Assembly (NCBI GenBank): GCA_016931085.1
Contig: JAFGFO010000475.1
Coordinates: 1 to 64,000, forward strand
Reading direction: 5' to 3'
Source of the DNA: Thermoflexales bacterium
Lineage (GTDB): Bacteria > Chloroflexota > Anaerolineae > Fen-1058
DNA length: 64,000 nucleotides
The notes under the pieces are model-generated. The model did no database searches and was not told the DNA's origin. It saw nothing but the letters and a program-made list of their open reading frames with translations. This document shows positions 62,243 through 64,000 of the stretch, in pieces (positions within the stretch are counted from its first letter, which is position 1; the number at the start of each line of letters is the position of its first letter). A program made the translations under genes and the position numbers.

Positions 62243-63184
62243 ATGATAATCCCTGTAAGCCGAACATATTCTGGAGCGAATGACCTGCAATCCATGCTCG
62301 ATCTATTGCTTGCAGTTAGACCTGCTGATCGAATCACCGATTATCCCAGCATTGTCGATTTGCGCGAAACCCTTGCTCTAAGCCATGTGCAAGACAATAC
62401 ACGCTTGTGGTTTGGCGCTAACGACCAGCTTGTCGGATTCGCCTTCGTCGATCAGTACAACAACCTGCGGTTTGAAGTCGACCAGCAGGCAGCATATCCC
62501 GAGATCGAGTCAGAGATAGTCGCTTGGGGTGTAGAGTGCATACGGCGTGCCATGCAGGAAAGGAGCGAATCCTGGACGCTTGACACCAGTTGCCGAAGTG
62601 ATGATACCGGACGGATTGCGCTGTTGGAGCGGCACGGCTTTTTGAGGCAAGAAATACACTCGCTGCATATGGTTCGCTCACTCGATGAGCCGATTCCTAC
62701 ACCACAAGTGCCGGTGGGCTTCAGCATACGTCACGTGGCAGGCGAGCAAGAGGTGGAAGCACTCGTTACGCTTCATCGAGCTGCATTTGGCACCGAGCAC
62801 ATGACCGTCGAAGAGCGACTGGCGATGATGCGTGTGCCGGAATATGATGCAGAGCTAGACTTGTTGGCCATCGCACCCGATGGTCGATTGGCTGCTTACT
62901 GTACGTGTTCAATCAGCCAGGAGGAGAACAAGCACAGCGGACGGAATGAAGGATACTCGGATCCAGTCGCGACGCATCCCGATTTTCAACGGCGGGGATT
63001 GGCCAAGGGGCTGCTACTGACCGGATTGCACAAGCTCAAACAGCGCGGCATAGACACGGTTGTGCTTGGCACGAGCAGCGAAAACACTGCCATGCAACGG
63101 GCTGCCCAAGCGGTTGGTTTCCATATAAAATCAACGACGCTATGGTTTGCAAAGCCGGTGTTACGGGATCAGGCGGCTTGCTAA
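62243..63184 (+). CDS. Tandem GNAT-family N-acetyltransferase
   Basis: ATG 62243 is used because GAGGG precedes it; the frame is open from 62117 with no such site. The 313-aa protein has two GNAT folds. The N-terminal copy (residues about 1-150) is degenerate. The C-terminal copy (about 155-305) has the acetyl-CoA loop FQRRGLAKGLLLTGL and the beta-bulge region TVVLGTSSENTAMQRAAQAV. The substrate is unknown; tandem GNAT proteins of this size include aminoglycoside- and mycothiol-type enzymes as well as many uncharacterised ones. Confidence 0.85.
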   Translation: MIIPVSRTYSGANDLQSMLDLLLAVRPADRITDYPSIVDLRETLALSHVQDNTRLWFGANDQLVGFAFVDQYNNLRFEVDQQAAYPEIESEIVAWGVECIRRAMQERSESWTLDTSCRSDDTGRIALLERHGFLRQEIHSLHMVRSLDEPIPTPQVPVGFSIRHVAGEQEVEALVTLHRAAFGTEHMTVEERLAMMRVPEYDAELDLLAIAPDGRLAAYCTCSISQEENKHSGRNEGYSDPVATHPDFQRRGLAKGLLLTGLHKLKQRGIDTVVLGTSSENTAMQRAAQAVGFHIKSTTLWFAKPVLRDQAAC

Positions 63185-63250
63185 CACCGGCTTCCACCTG
63201 GCGTGGCTGAATTGGTGTGAGCGAGATCTGTATCTGCGTGTCCGCGGACT

Positions 63251-63304
63251 ATTGACATCACCGACTGGCTCAAGAAAGCCGGCGAGCTGCTCGCCGCCAG
63301 GTAG
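63251..63304 (+). pseudogene. AKR 3'-end scrap
   Basis: The last 17 codons of an aldo/keto reductase (IDITDWLKKAGELLAAR and stop), nearly the same as the ends at 35,587 and 61,547. No upstream AKR sequence remains. It is the third AKR trace on this side and is followed by repeat unit R3. Confidence 0.85.
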
Positions 63305-63410
63305 ACAGCAGGGCACGTTTTCCAGGCGAGGCCAAGATAACTGCCGTATACGGCCCCGACAATACGCCGGGGTCGTTCATCATTCATCACCTTGATGATG
63401 AATGATGAAC
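63305..63410. repeat. Repeat unit R3 (partial copy of R1/R2)
   Basis: Sequence after the AKR scrap matches that after the intact AKR: CCAGGC-AGGCCAAGATAA, then TACGGCCCCGACA and GTTCATCATTCATCA. In this copy the GTTCATCATTCATCA arm (63,375-63,389) has a perfect partner at 63,396-63,410. The long 36-base-loop hairpin of R1 and R2 is missing. Confidence 0.75.
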
Positions 63411-63547
63411 GGTTATACTATGAAGGATTGCCCTACGGACCGAGGAGTGGGACCACCCCCAGATGCGGAGCAGCGCTCGCGTATCCCGTTCGCACGTGGG
63501 CGTGCTCACTCCTCTGACTTTGCAACAGCCATGGCCCGACTTTTTGC
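63411..63547. other. Gap after R3, no gene supported
   Basis: The whole span 63,185-63,641 lacks a supported intact gene; this part shows no recognisable coding sequence on either strand. A minus-strand frame at 63,433-63,651 looks random. Confidence 0.5.
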
Positions 63548-63576
63548 TTGACTTGGGTTTGGTTTTGCGCTATACT
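63548..63576 (+). promoter_or_regulatory. Promoter of the recombinase-like gene
   Basis: TTGACT (63,548-63,553), 17-base spacer, TATACT (63,571-63,576), 65 bases before ATG 63,642. Confidence 0.75.
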
Positions 63577-63641
63577 TCTTTTAGCACACTGGAACAGTGA
63601 AGGCTGTATCTGCGGAATCATACCGCAGAGAGGCAAAGCGG

Positions 63642-64000
63642 ATGGAGACAATTCAAATCATCCCAGGAAAGCCAGGGCGACTTGTTGTGCAGCTTCCTTA
63701 CTCACCTGAACGGGTAGCCGCCATAAAAGGCGTACCCGGCCGGCAATGGCATCCGGAAGAGAAATACTGGAGCGTCCCCAACACCCCAGAAACGATTGAT
63801 CGAATACGCTCCCTATTCACAGGCGATCGGGTCGTGGTGACTACAACAGTCCAAGCTACAGGGATTGGCAAGCCGAAATTGTCCGCAGCGCAGATAGCCA
63901 AGTCGGTAGCGGCCATGGGCCAGGAATTGACACTGCGGCGTTACAGCCCCAAAACACACCAGGTCTACCTGGGGCACGTGAAGCGCTTCCTCACTCATTT
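63642..64000 (+). CDS. Tyrosine-recombinase-like integrase, N-terminal part, cut by the window
   Basis: The frame is open to the window end (119 codons). METIQIIPGKPGRLVVQLPY and RQWHPEEKYWSVPNT form an N-terminal extension seen in some bacterial integrases. From about residue 90, LSAAQIAKSVAAMGQELTLR and YSPKTHQVYLGHVKRFLTHF resemble the helical SAM-like core-binding domain of XerC/D and integron-type integrases. The catalytic domain is outside the window, so the call rests on the N-terminal pattern. It lies next to AKR and repeat debris, which suggests another mobile locus. Confidence 0.7.
   Translation, partial: METIQIIPGKPGRLVVQLPYSPERVAAIKGVPGRQWHPEEKYWSVPNTPETIDRIRSLFTGDRVVVTTTVQATGIGKPKLSAAQIAKSVAAMGQELTLRRYSPKTHQVYLGHVKRFLTH

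Noticed and set aside
63433..63651. 72-codon minus-strand frame
   Set aside because: No ribosome site, no recognisable fold, and it overlaps the promoter and start of the recombinase-like gene on the plus strand.

Overview
The window is a high-GC bacterial chromosome segment that looks like Chloroflexota (Anaerolineae/Caldilineae-like). This rests on long Pro/Thr linkers joining NBR1-Ig-like and glycosidase-like domains, many signal-transducing ATPases, a core-MetE type methionine synthase, a ferredoxin-tailed aldo/keto reductase and bacterial sigma-70 type promoters. The taxonomic call is inference; no rRNA is present.

Positions 1-25,470 are ordinary chromosome: the end of cysS, a broken brnT/brnA toxin-antitoxin pair, tRNA-Glu(CTC), two secreted or anchored glycosidase-like proteins, an HD hydrolase, a methyltransferase, two large signal-transducing ATPases (one fused to an APH-like kinase), a tyrosine phenol-lyase, an ATPase with an OmpR-type winged helix, an inositol-phosphatase-like enzyme, a HEAT-receiver protein, a YabN/MazG protein, an SH3 protein, a PfkB kinase, a nitroreductase and the 5' half of an aldo/keto reductase (AKR) gene.

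Positions 25,465-60,941 are a 35.5 kb integrated element. It sits inside the AKR gene, whose 3' half resumes in frame at 60,936. Both junctions carry the 7-bp core CCAGTAC. The left end carries a large serine recombinase, two small membrane proteins, an FtsK/TraB-like translocase, a DUF2637 (SpdB-like) protein, an excisionase-like HTH protein and a possible replication/relaxation protein. This recalls actinobacterial integrative elements that move double-stranded DNA with a single translocase. The element also carries an intact AKR paralogue flanked by a roughly 190-bp structured repeat.

The cargo is dense with predicted conflict or defence genes in several blocks: (1) a five-gene overlapping operon with a winged-helix protein, a small P-loop protein, a 1299-aa BrxC/PglY-like ATPase, a short PglZ and a HerA-like ATPase, with no methyltransferase; (2) a core-MetE homologue, a STAND-TPR protein, a radical SAM/SPASM enzyme, a trypsin-like protease and an AAA-AlbA_2 protein that share one N-terminal adaptor domain, followed by another ATPase; (3) a minus-strand operon with a DGQHR-domain protein, a GHKL ATPase, a radical-SAM-like protein that lacks its cluster cysteines and a B12-type radical SAM protein; (4) a PIN toxin/antitoxin pair.

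Two features stand out. The integrase frame runs through the attachment core, so excision would replace its last 8 residues with a 39-residue tail encoded at the other end of the element. The DGQHR/GHKL/paired radical-SAM operon is a gene combination I do not recognise. The right flank, 60,942-64,000, holds the AKR 3' half, a DUF2177 membrane protein, a tandem GNAT acetyltransferase, a third AKR scrap with the same repeat, and the start of a tyrosine-recombinase-like gene cut by the window edge.
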